DNA of 64,000 nt from Fallopia convolvulus (GCA_964016875.1 OZ024733.1:24905324-24969323); one strand, 5' to 3'. Positions 22,709 through 32,253 are shown, numbered from the stretch's first letter. The notes: a model not told the origin generated them from the letters alone. Numbers and translations are program-made.

Positions 22709-23821
22709 ATGGAGCGACAACTCTCCCTCATCTGCTTCTTCTCCCTCCTCCGCCTCATCTCCGCCTTCTCCTTCTCCTCCTCCCCATCTCCGGCTTCACC
22801 ACCCTCTTCTGATTCATTCGACTATGGCTACGACGACGACGAAGGAGACTACCCGCCGCGTGCACCCTCACCGGCCCCCGCCGCTTGCAGCCCTGAAGAC
22901 AAAATCACCCTACTCCAAATCAAGCACGCCCTCAAAGACCCTATTCACTTGTCCAACTGGATCCCCGACACCGATTGTTGCAATTCAAATTGGCAATACA
23001 TTCAGTGTGACACGTACTCAGGCCGCGTCATACGCCTCTCTTTCAACCGCGACGATCAGGAACACACCAACCTTCCTCGGATCCTCCCTTCCGCTGTCGG
23101 GAATCTAACTTACTTGAAGTATCTTCAGTTCTACAACAACGTCAGCGGCCCCATCCCGCCCGCCCTTGAAAAGCTCCGCGATCTCAACGGCCTTGACCTC
23201 TCCCGCAACCGATTCACCGGCAGCATCCCTGACTACATAGGCCGGCTGCCCCAGATCTCCTCGCTGGACCTCAGCGGGAATCTACTCACCGGCCCCATCC
23301 CCGATTCCCTGGGCGACGCCCCGAGGCTCTGGGTCCTCACGCTCAGGAATAACAGGCTCACGGGGAGTATCCCCACTAGTATGTTCCATCTCCCTGACAT
23401 AAACAACAACCAGGTCGACCTAGACTTCTCCAACAACCGGTTAACCGGGCCCATCCCGCCGTCCTTTGGAGGCGCAAACTTTAGGAGCCTGATTCTGTCC
23501 GGTAATAGGCTGACGGGTGACCCGTCTTTCTTGTTTAGATACTGGAATGGTGTGTGGCATTTAGACCTCTCCAGGAACAAGCTCTCGTTCAACATGTCCA
23601 ACGTCGAGATCCCTTTCCACCTGACTCTGGTCAATCTGAGCCAGAACCGGATTTATGGGGGATTGCCGCCCGCGCTTTCGAATGCGGGTTTGTATGAGTT
23701 CAATGTGAGCTATAACCGTTTGTGTGGGCAGATTCCACAGGGAGGAAGCCTCCAACAGTTTGATCTCACTGCCTTCTTCCATAACAAGTGCTTGTGCGGC
23801 CCTCCCTTGCCTGCGTGTTAG
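22709..23821 (+). CDS. PGIP-like LRR protein 2 with Pro/Asp-rich N-terminal segment (370 aa)
   Basis: Single exon starting MERQLSLICFFSLLRLISAF, a signal peptide. The added segment contains SPSPASPPSSDSFDYGYDDD and EGDYPPRAPSPAPAA. It is followed by the N-cap (CSPEDKITLLQIK, TDCCNSNWQYIQC), about ten LRRs and the C-cap (YNRLCGQIP, KCLCGPPLPAC). It is intact and closely related to its two neighbours. Expected to be secreted to the cell wall and to bind pectinases as PGIPs do, an inference from the family. It is flanked on both sides by copies of one MITE family. Each gene copy has its own version of the acidic, tyrosine-containing linker, so the segment is ancestral to the cluster. Confidence 0.88.
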   Translation: MERQLSLICFFSLLRLISAFSFSSSPSPASPPSSDSFDYGYDDDEGDYPPRAPSPAPAACSPEDKITLLQIKHALKDPIHLSNWIPDTDCCNSNWQYIQCDTYSGRVIRLSFNRDDQEHTNLPRILPSAVGNLTYLKYLQFYNNVSGPIPPALEKLRDLNGLDLSRNRFTGSIPDYIGRLPQISSLDLSGNLLTGPIPDSLGDAPRLWVLTLRNNRLTGSIPTSMFHLPDINNNQVDLDFSNNRLTGPIPPSFGGANFRSLILSGNRLTGDPSFLFRYWNGVWHLDLSRNKLSFNMSNVEIPFHLTLVNLSQNRIYGGLPPALSNAGLYEFNVSYNRLCGQIPQGGSLQQFDLTAFFHNKCLCGPPLPAC

Positions 23822-23966
23822 GATGTGTTTCGGTTTGGAGGTCATAATATGAATAAATGTCAACTCTAATATGGTTGATATATGTGTATAATTTTTGATA
23901 AACATGCATTCATGTATATCAAAATGGTCTAAATATGCAAAATTATTATATTATATTATATTATAT

Positions 23967-24198
23967 GAGTTTGGTTTATATTAAACAAACTCTTATCCTA
24001 AAACAAACTCTTATTTTGAAACGAATCCGCATTTTTTCTATTTTGGATTGCACTTTTTTAGGTTTGTACTTTTTATACTTTATAGTGCACTTTTCGTATT
24101 TTCCAATACATTTTCATATGAAAAGTGCACTAAGAATTAGAAAAAGTGTATTTGTTTCACGTTTCAGGATAAGAGTTTGTTTCATTTTAACCAAACTC
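23967..24198. mobile_element. Mutator-like MITE, copy 2 (232 bp)
   Basis: Same termini (GAGTTTGG and CCAAACTC) and the same TGCACTTTTT words as the copy at 22092, in the same orientation. Flanks are TATATTATA-like on both sides, compatible with a 9-bp duplication but in AT-rich sequence, so not decisive. Confidence 0.75.
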
Positions 24199-24265
24199 TA
24201 TATTATAAATCTTTATTTGTCAATATCCATAATAATAAAGTTTGTAACATGAATATATATATATA

Positions 24266-26107
24266 TATAATTGAGATCAGATGAGGAGGACTCGTACCGT
24301 AGATAATTAGGAGGATCATCAGCTTTTAGATTTAAAAAAATCTAATGGATAAGATTTTTTAGAATTAAAAGAAAAACAAAATATATAAATCTATCTATAT
24401 CTAATTTTCTCTCTCCTCTAATATCTCTCCCGTCTATTTAACCGTTGATGCTAAACTTCCCCCTCATCTAATACATATTGAACAATTAAGAGATTGCAAA
24501 TGAACAAGTAAGGTATTTATCATGAACAAGTATTATTATATTATTGATGAACAATAATTTACGCAAATAATTACGTCTCTCTACAGCCGACCAACTACTT
24601 ATTACCAATTGAACAACTACAATTATGAACAACTAATACCTAACAATGAACAATTAATCTCTCGCGTCTATATAAGCGTTCATGCTAAACTTTCTCTTTC
24701 ATCTAATGCATATTGAACAATTAAGAGATTGCAAATGAACAAGTAATGTATTTATCATGAACAAGTATTGTCTAATATTATGGATGAACAATATTCTAAA
24801 CGCTAAACCCTCAAACCCAAAATACTAAACCCAAAATAATAAACCTTAAATCCTAAATACTAAACCCTAAACCTACACTACTAAACCATAAACCCTAAAT
24901 ACTAAACCCTAAACCCTAAATAATAAACCCTAAATACTAAACCCTAAACCCTAAACAATAAACCCTAGGGTACTAAACCCTAACCCTAAATACTAAACAA
25001 TAACCCTAAACCATAGTGTAGGGTTTACTATTTGTGGTTTAGAGTTTAGTATTTAGGGTTTAGGGTTTAATATTACGGTTTAGGGTTTACTATTTAGGAT
25101 TTAGGGTTCAGTTTTTATTGTTTTAGGGTTTGGTGTTTTGGGTTTACTATTTAGGGTTTAGGGTTTATGGTCTTAGGGTTTATAATTTAGTATTTAGGGT
25201 TTAATATTTTATGCTTTAAGGTTTAGTATTTATGGTTTTAGGGTTTAGGATTTACTATATATTTAGGGTTTAGGATTTAGTATTTAGGGTTTAGTATTTT
25301 GGGCTTTCGGGTTTAGTGTATGTAGTTGTTCGTTTACGAATAAGTAGTTGTTCATTTGCAAAGAAGCATAAATACGACAGTGCTTGCGTAGATTATTTGC
25401 TTATCCACCTTATAATAATTATTCATGATCATTACATTACTTGTTCATTTACAATATCCTAGTTGTTCAATTTATATTAGAGGAGAGAGAAAGTTTAGTA
25501 TCGGCACTTATATATGAATTGTTCATTATTAGGCATTAGTTGTTCATTGTTTTAGTTGTTCAATTGTAAATGAGTAGTTGTTGAGTTGTAGAGAGACGTA
25601 ATTATTCAATATAATAATACTTGTTCATGATAAATACATTACTTGTTCATTTGCAATCTCTTAATTGTTCAATATGTATTAGATGAGAGAGAAAATTTAG
25701 CATCAACGCTTATATAGACGCGAGAGATGAATTGTTCATTGTTAGGTATTAGTTGTTCATTGTTGTAGTTGTTCAATTGTAAATGAGTAGTTGTTCAGCT
25801 GTAGAGAGACGTAATTATTTGCGTAAATTATTGTTCATCCATAATATGAAAATACTTGTTCATAATAAATATCTTACTTGTTCATTTGCAATCTCTTAAT
25901 TGTTCAATATATATTAGATGAGAGAGAAAGTTTAGCATTAGCGCTTATATAGATGCGGGAGAAATTATAGGATAGAGAAAATTAGATACTTTTATTTGTT
26001 TTTTTTAATTCAAAAAATATTATCCATTAATTTTTTTTTAAATCCAAAGGCTAAGAATCATCCTAATTATCTACGGTAAGAGCCCTTCTTACCTGATCTC
26101 AATCCTA
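24266..26107. mobile_element. foldback element A (about 1.84 kb), Mutator-like
   Basis: The ends are long inverted repeats: ATTGAGATCAG, TACCGTAGATAATTAGGA and the following text at the left are mirrored at the right (TCCTAATTATCTACGGTA, CTGATCTCAAT). The arms contain units of about 230 bp, two in the left arm (from about 24446 and 24681) and about three inverted copies in the right arm. Each unit has many TGAACAA words. The centre is an inverted pair of telomere-like tracts. It is flanked by (TA)n, so the target duplication is unreadable. No transposase is present. Mutator-type assignment is tentative. Confidence 0.75.
24797..25320. repeat. inverted telomere-like repeats in foldback element A
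   Basis: From about 24797 to 25012 the + strand carries degenerate AAACCCTAAA/TACTAAACCC units. From about 25020 to 25320 the complement TTTAGGGTTTAG/TATTTAGGG follows. AAACCCT is the plant telomere repeat, here mixed with ATACT and ATAAT spacers. The two tracts face each other around the centre of the element. Confidence 0.9.
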
Positions 26108-26900
26108 TTATATATATATATATATATGTCATGTTACACACTTTACATCGCATTGATCCCTCTATAATAGATATATATAGCACGGGAATATACTCCAAGC
26201 TATTCAAAATCTGAGGACTAATTTGCCATCTAAAAAGATTTCGAACTGATCACCAGCTGTTTGGGGATTTGGTACTGGCGGAATCAAATCGTTTTCAATC
26301 ATTATGTTGATGAGTATTGTAGAAATGTAGAGGAATTCATACGCAACTAGATATAGTACGTACGTGGTGGAGCAAAACAAAGAATTTTAATGAAGAGACA
26401 ACTAGTACTAAGATACGGACGAGTAATCGTTCAAGGAAACATAGGCAAAAGTGGGTTAAACCACAACATGAACCTAGGGTTTATTTTAATATCATGTCAT
26501 ATCTTTTGAACATTGGTAACTGGGGCCCCTAAGAGAATTGGTAAGTTAATACTCAAACTACACCACACTTTTTAGCTTCCTTTGCTTTTTCGTTTACTTT
26601 AGGTTTACATGTATTATTTGACCCGTCAGATGGTGTTATTTCTTTGCTTGTTGATGATGTAAGGGATAGGACTATCCCTCGTTTACTGACTATTTATGCC
26701 TTTTTATTTTATTTAATAAAATGCTCCATAAAAAACCGGAGAGTACGTCTCTCATTCTAAAAAAAAACAACAAAATTACGCACGTCCAAATAACCCTCCC
26801 TTACTACAAATAAAAAAAATATACCCCGTCCTAGCGCATGAAATACTTCCCAAAACTGTATGAACAAAAGAAAAATAAAAAAAAGAGTAGAAATAGGGTC
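26108..26900. other. intergenic, no gene seen
   Basis: Starts with a (TA)n tract. At 26600-26745 there is a short open stretch (LLVDDVRDRTIPRLLTIY) of unknown origin, possibly a retroelement tail. Nothing else recognisable. Confidence 0.4.
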
Positions 26901-26918
26901 ATGTTAATATCATGACAT

Positions 26919-27174
26919 ACATTGACTTTCAATGCTTTGCGGATGAGGAACGGAACCCCATCTTCTAATAAAATGTCAAACATTTAGTTTGAGTATTAAG
27001 TTACAGTTTTTCTTTAAAAAACAAGAGTTAGCAATTCAACCGCCCCATATGCATTATGAGTGTAAAATTTGAGAAAATAAATTTACGCCATACAAAACCA
27101 CTTGACGTAGAATAATCCCTATAAATACATCCACAAGTATCTTGTATTTCGATATGCTTAATTGCCCATCCATA
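26919..27174 (+). promoter_or_regulatory. promoter of PGIP-like gene 3 (shared block)
   Basis: ACATTGACTTTCAATGCTTT then GCGG, ATGAGGAAC, TTAGCAATTCAACCGCCCCA (about 27028), CCTATAAATACATCCACAAG (about 27117) and CTTGTATTTCGATATGCTT. Order and spacing match genes 1 and 2, with the W-box core TTGAC kept. Confidence 0.68.
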
Positions 27175-28371
27175 ATGGAGCGACAACTCTCCCTCCTATG
27201 CTCTTCCCTCCTCTTCCTCCTCCTCGCGGCCGCCGCGTCTCCCCCTCCGCCGCCCTCCTTCGACTCAAGCAGCTTCTTCGACGACTACTCGCAGGTGCCA
27301 CCTCCACCCCCGCGCGACACCTTCCCCTACTCCCCCGCCCCACCTCCCGCCCCGTACCCCCCTTTCGACTCGGACTATTGGGGCGGCTACTTCGACGACG
27401 ACACGCCGCCAGTAGCGAACCCACCCCCGCCCGCGCCCTGCAACCCTGAAGACATGAACACCCTCCTCCAAATCAAGAAGGCCCTCAACAACTCGGCCGT
27501 CCTGTCCTCGTGGACCCCGGCCACCGAGTGCTGCTGCTACTGGCAATACGTCGGCTGCAATGCGGCCACGGGCCGCGTCGTCGAACTCTACTTGTACGAC
27601 AACGGCTGGCCGAGCTGGCCTCCCAATGCCCTTCCTCGCCTCCTCCCTTCCGCCGTGGGAAATCTAACTTACTTACAAACACTTCAGTTCTACAACAACG
27701 CCACCGGCCCCGTCCCGCCCGCGCTCGCAAGGCTCCAATACCTCAACCACCTCGATCTCTCCCATAACCAATTCAACGGCCGCATCCCTGATTTCTTGGG
27801 CCGGATGCCTCAGCTCTTGGAGATGGATCTCAGCGGGAACCGACTCTCGGGTCCGATCCCGCCTTCCTTGACCAACTCCTCGACCCTGCAGAGCCTCAAG
27901 CTCAGTGGTAACAGGCTCACGGGGGTTATCCCTGGTAGCCTGTTCCACCTCAAGTACATGGACAAGTACTTGATCACCCTGGACTTGTCTTACAATCGGT
28001 TTACGGGATCCATCCCGAGATCCTTCGAAGGTGTCAACTTTTGGAGATTGGCTCTGGCTGGGAACCGGCTGACTGGTGACGCGTCTTTTGTGTTTGGGAA
28101 AGGGAAGGGTGTGGCGCAGATAGACCTCTCCAGGAACAGGCTGTCGTTCAACATGTCTAGTGTCGAGGTGCCTCCTAAGTTGAGTTGGATTAATTTGAGC
28201 CAGAACAAGATTTACGGGGGATTGCCACCCATGTCTGGCTTGGATTACTTCAATGTAAGCTACAACCGTTTGTGTGGGCAGATTCCACAGGGAGGAAGCT
28301 TTCAAAAATTTGATCAGACTGCCTACTCTCATAACAAGTGCTTGTGTGGCGCCCCCTTGCCTGCGTGCTAA
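27175..28371 (+). CDS. PGIP-like LRR protein 3 with long Pro/Asp-rich N-terminal segment (398 aa)
   Basis: Single exon. The ATG at 27175 (MERQLSLLCSSLLFLLLAAA) matches gene 2, so the upstream in-frame ATG at 27142 is not chosen. The added segment is about 70 residues, the longest of the three, with PPPPP runs alternating with acidic-aromatic patches (FFDDYSQV, DSDYWGGYFDDDTPP). Then come the N-cap (CNPEDMNTLLQIKK), about ten LRRs and the C-cap (KCLCGAPLPAC). The N-cap has TECCCYW, one Cys more than the usual CC pair. The 5' half is very GC-rich compared with its surroundings. Intact; probable secreted pectinase inhibitor or cell-wall LRR protein. Confidence 0.87.
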   Translation: MERQLSLLCSSLLFLLLAAAASPPPPPSFDSSSFFDDYSQVPPPPPRDTFPYSPAPPPAPYPPFDSDYWGGYFDDDTPPVANPPPPAPCNPEDMNTLLQIKKALNNSAVLSSWTPATECCCYWQYVGCNAATGRVVELYLYDNGWPSWPPNALPRLLPSAVGNLTYLQTLQFYNNATGPVPPALARLQYLNHLDLSHNQFNGRIPDFLGRMPQLLEMDLSGNRLSGPIPPSLTNSSTLQSLKLSGNRLTGVIPGSLFHLKYMDKYLITLDLSYNRFTGSIPRSFEGVNFWRLALAGNRLTGDASFVFGKGKGVAQIDLSRNRLSFNMSSVEVPPKLSWINLSQNKIYGGLPPMSGLDYFNVSYNRLCGQIPQGGSFQKFDQTAYSHNKCLCGAPLPAC

Positions 28372-29099
28372 TTAATTAGAAACAGCTGCTACATTAAAGG
28401 ACTAAGTGTGTCGTTGATTTAATTTGTTTGTAAATCATAATCAGAATATGCATAAAATGTCAAGTGCAGTACAATATTGTACGTTGTTATATTGGTAATA
28501 ATAAGTACATGTGTATCAGCTTAGTACGTAAATGTTGGACACTGATATTTAAGTGATCAAAATCTCCCCGGACGTGTATTAATTAAATACTGATCGATTG
28601 CCATCAAAAGCAAAAAATCTCGAATGCCTCCCAGGCTCCCACTATTTAAACACGGTGATCATTCATAATTAAGAAAATTATTATAAAGGAGAAAATGGAT
28701 ACAAACCAAGCAAAAGTCATTAATGATAAAAATAAGAGAGGAAGAAAAAGAGAGAATTGTACAGATTATATTAGAAGGGCCGCATATATATAGAATGTGA
28801 ATGAATCTTGTTTGATTGCATGAAAGATATAAAAAAGTTATGGATTAGATTTTCACTAAAAGGAGTAAAAAGAAGACATGCGCTTATTTTTTTCAAATTA
28901 ATCGTGTATTTTTTGAAGGAGTGAAGAACAATCTTGCTGTCTCGATGGAGAGAAGAACCTAGAAACGGTTACTAATACCCCGAAGGTTGAGGAACAAACG
29001 GAGGAATCCGTCCAAGGAGGGGTCGCGTATGATTAGCTAGTTTGTGCGTGAAAACTTTGAAGCAAGCAAATCAATGTAACAGTGATTCTATTATAGTGA
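28372..29099. other. intergenic, no gene seen
   Basis: 3' flank of PGIP-like gene 3 and AT-rich DNA up to the Helitron. No supported frame or repeat. Confidence 0.5.
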
Positions 29100-30115
29100 T
29101 CTATAACTATATATTAAAGTCGTACCTTTTCGAACCACCAGAACAATTCTGGCCCTACCTCATATTTACAAAAATAAATTTTTATTTCTAATATTATAAC
29201 TTTTTCTATTAAATTCTTATTTAACTATTTAAATCTATCTTTAACATCAAACAAATATGTATTTAGTATAACAATATCTTTTGAAAACTTCCTTATACAA
29301 TTATTTAAAATTAAAGATAACAAATTTAAAATATTTTAAAATAAATAGAAATATCTTTTATCTTTTAACATGATATCTTTTCACGAATTTGTCTATATAT
29401 ATATATATATATTTCTTTTATAATAAAAAAAATTAATGATAAATACTTACAATTTTTAAAAATAATAAAAATAGGTAATATAATATTAATATATATTAAA
29501 ATATTTGATCATCTCTAAATTAAGGTACTTAGAAATTAGAAAGTAATAAAAGATATAATGTTTAATCTTATCTAATCTTTCCTTTATCCAACCACAAAAT
29601 GTGTTTGGCCCCACTTTAAATGAAAATAGGTTATTTTTTAATTCTATGAATAAATTACTTTATCTTTATCTTTCATATTTTGTTATACCTTATTTATTAA
29701 TTTAATTATTATTTTATGTAAATATTATCTCTTCCATATTCTAATATATAAATATTTTTTTATTCATATGTTATCTTTTTTAAATTAAATATCTATGAAG
29801 TATGATCAAGGAAAAGGAGAAATGTATATTATTTTACCTGAATAATTTTTTTTATTCTCAATGTTAAACTTAATAATTTATATTTAATTTGTTTTATTTG
29901 ATTCTAAAAAAAATAAAAAAAATTGTACATTGTACAAACAATAAAGAGTCCGGTTCAGGTGCGAATGGGTGCATAGGTGCGAAATAAGAAAGAATTAGAG
30001 TCGTTGGATCAAGAAAAATCAAAGGCGTTGATCATTTCACTTAAAAGGGAAAAAAAACGGCACGGGCGAATTTTTGGCGAATTATTCGCGTATTTTTGAA
30101 AAAAAAAGGGTCAAG

Positions 30116-30475
30116 ATTTGTTCATCAATACTAAGGATTTGTTCATTGTTATATTCATATTTGTTCATTGGTTTTGGCATATTTGTTCATCAGTTTCTGC
30201 ATATTTGTTCATTAGTTTATGCAGATTTGTTCATTGATAGATGCATATTTGTTCATTATTATATTCATATTTGTTCATTGGCTTTGGCATATTTGTTCAT
30301 TGGTTTGGCATATTTGTTCATTAGTAACATCAATTTGTTCATTGGTTTATGCATATTTGTTCATTGCCTTTTTCATATAATTGTTCATTGCTAGATGCAT
30401 ATTTGTTCACTAGTAACCTCAATTTGTTCATTGCTATATGCATATTTGTTCATTAATAACATCAATTTGTTCATA
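30116..30475. repeat. 22-bp tandem array, TTGTTCATT core (left arm of B)
   Basis: Seventeen units by eye with consensus near ATTTGTTCATTGGTTTATGC and most divergence in the last ten bases. Its inverted counterpart is at 30833-31220. An open frame of 106 codons across it is a by-product of the repeat. Confidence 0.9.
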
Positions 30476-30832
30476 GCTAAATAAGACACAAGCACTCCTC
30501 TTCGATTTGTTGCTATCTCGTTTTCTTAGCATACACCATATTATTGCAAAGTCGGATTCTTTATCTATTATCCTTTACATTCAAGTTTCTACATCAAATT
30601 TATCTTATTTTGGTATTATATTGAGCACTTCATTCGTATTGACAAGTTAGCCTTAAAGGACTTCATTCGTATTATCCTTTGCATTCAAGATAGACTTAAA
30701 GCACAAAATAAATGCATAAATAGATAGTCCTAAATGTACAAGTTGATGGTATTAATACTCGTAAATGTACAAGTTGATGGCATTGACACATAAATATAAG
30801 TTTATTTCAATTCACAAACAAATGTTAGATCA

Positions 30833-31220
30833 ATGAACAAAAAAGTTATATCAATGAACAAATAGGGTATATTAATGAACAAACAATGGTATACAAATGA
30901 ACAAAAAAGAGTATATTAAAGAACAAATAATGGTATACCAATGAACAAATAATGGTATATCAATGAACAAACATGGTTATATCAATGAACAAATAGTAGT
31001 ATATCAATGAACAAATATTGGTATATCGAAACTAATTATATGTGCATCAAAAACTAGATAATATTGTATTCATACTCATACATAAAGTTAAAAAATAAAA
31101 CTAAAAATTAAAAAAGTTCGAAATCGATGAACAATGTTATCAAAAACTCGATGCACAATGAGTTAGTATTGATGAACAAATGGTGAATATTGATGAACAA
31201 ATCGCTATTTCTAATGAACA
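30833..31220. repeat. tandem array, AATGAACAAA core (right arm of B)
   Basis: Nine regular units at 22-26-bp spacing (TATATCAATGAACAAATAG type), then four more widely spaced ones up to 31220. Inverted relative to the left arm. Confidence 0.88.
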
Positions 31221-31526
31221 AACTGGGCGTGTCTCATAAAAACGTATTTTTTGAAAAACTACGTGAATAATACGGGAAAAATTTCGTCCTTGTCGTATTT
31301 TATTGAAAAATAAGAGAATAATACGGGAAAAATTCGCCCGTGCCGTATTTTATTTTTTTAATGAATGTTTAATTAGGGACGTTGATTTTTTGGAATGAAT
31401 GAGCGAGATTTATTCTTATTTCTCACACAGGCGCCCATTCGCACAGGATTCTTTCTCAACAATAAATTACTTACATTAATTTTTATATTATATTTTTATT
31501 TAATATCTATAAAATACTGAACCATA

Positions 31527-31543
31527 GTCGTGCATTGCACGAC
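31527..31543 (+). terminator. Helitron 3' hairpin
   Basis: GTCGTGCATTGCACGAC, a 7-bp perfect stem with a 3-base loop, 8 bases upstream of the terminal CTAG at 31552-31555. It serves as the Helitron transposition terminator rather than a transcription terminator. Confidence 0.85.
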
Positions 31544-31555
31544 GGGTACAACTAG

Positions 31556-31955
31556 TTCTATTTTAAAACAAAGAAAGGAATGAAAGAAAGAGAGAAAAGT
31601 GAGATCTTGTATTGATCCAAGGAAAAGTTGGTATGTTGTGGCCGATAAAATTGTCAAATTGGGCCACAATTATCATGTTAACGCAGTTAGGAACCATCTA
31701 GAATTTATGGTTAACATCCGCAAGTATGCTCTAGGGCGTCCACCTTGACTGGCGGGCCTCTTAAACCTTACCTAATCAAAAAAAAAGGAAAAGTTGGTAG
31801 CTTTTTCTGGTGCCTATCCCAGATACAAAATTAATTTCTTTGTTATGATTTCTACCATACAAATAAATTCATTTTTATTTTTATGAAAAATACAAAATAA
31901 GGGTTCTCAAATACAACATTATTTATATAGAAAATACAAAAAATTTTGTATACAC
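31556..31955. other. spacer with unidentified coding-like scrap
   Basis: 31610-31750 has a short open stretch (WYVVADKIVKLGHNYHVN) followed by an A-rich run, possibly a retroposon tail. The family is not recognised. The rest is AT-rich. Confidence 0.3.
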
Positions 31956-32129
31956 TGTTCTAAAAATCCCCGCTTAGTTCCATCTAGGTCTTGCCTAGGC
32001 GATGAAAGGTCCTACCTCCCACCTAGTCTTCCAGCCCGTTTAGAAGACCACCTAGTCCATCTACGCGCCTGTTTAGGCCATCTAGGAGGTCCCTCTCCAC
32101 CTAGGGACCAATTAATGTTTTTTAGAACA
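31956..32129. mobile_element. small MITE-like element (174 bp)
   Basis: Bounded by an exact 11-bp inverted repeat TGTTCTAAAAA and TTTTTAGAACA. The interior is a series of CTAGG/CCTAG words (CATCTAGGTC, TGCCTAGGCG, CACCTAGTC), a pattern seen in a common plant hAT-related repeat. No clean target duplication. Confidence 0.55.
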
Positions 32130-32195
32130 CTATCTGTGTAGTAAAAAATTATACAGAAAAATACAATTTTTTTTGTATTTTTCAATATTTTTTAT

Positions 32196-32253
32196 GTAGC
32201 CAGGAATTCCAATCGGAGAAGTTTAGCCCCCTCTGGGTCGAATTCCTGGCTAC
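32196..32253. repeat. 14-bp perfect inverted repeat
   Basis: GTAGCCAGGAATTC at 32196-32209 and its complement at 32240-32253, with a 30-bp loop. Likely the remains of a MITE terminus. Confidence 0.7.

Larger units (their letters stand above)
29946..31457. mobile_element. foldback element B (1512 bp), Mutator-like
   Basis: Flanked by a perfect 9-bp duplication AACAATAAA (29937-29945 and 31458-31466). Ends share GAG, then GTGCGAATGGG, and further in CGGCACGGGCGAATTTT in inverted order. The left arm (about 30116-30475) has 17 tandem units of about 22 bp with the core ATTTGTTCATT. The right arm (about 30833-31220) has about 13 units with the inverted core AATGAACAAA. No transposase. The duplication length points to the Mutator superfamily. 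Confidence 0.85.
29100..31555 (+). mobile_element. non-autonomous Helitron with nested insertion (2.46 kb)
   Basis: The 5' end is TCTATAACTATATATTAAAG, a typical plant Helitron start, preceded by A. The 3' end is a perfect 7-bp-stem hairpin (31527-31543) followed 8 bases later by CTAG, then T. Insertion between A and T without duplication fits Helitrons. No Rep or helicase frame is present. Foldback element B (29946-31457) sits inside; without it the Helitron would be about 0.94 kb. Confidence 0.85.

Noticed and set aside
22709..23821. PGIP-like gene captured by a Pack-MULE
   Set aside because: Two MITE copies flank it, but the outer element with its own target duplication is copy 1 alone (10-bp duplication on both of its sides), so the gene is not inside one element.
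24797..25320. True telomere or chromosome end
   Set aside because: The AAACCCT units are degenerate, in two facing orientations, and enclosed by the inverted ends of a foldback element.
27673..28332. 219-aa frame antisense to PGIP-like gene 3
   Set aside because: Product of high GC content opposite the LRR coding sequence; similar antisense frames occur opposite genes 1 and 2.
30074..30394. 106-codon open frame with hydrophobic repeats
   Set aside because: It is the translation of the 22-bp TTGTTCATT tandem array in foldback element B. The repeat, not coding selection, keeps it open.
30116..31220. CRISPR-like array
   Set aside because: Short repeats with variable spacers are present, but this is plant nuclear DNA, the two arrays are inverted partners inside a transposon with a 9-bp duplication, and the unit is only 22 bp.
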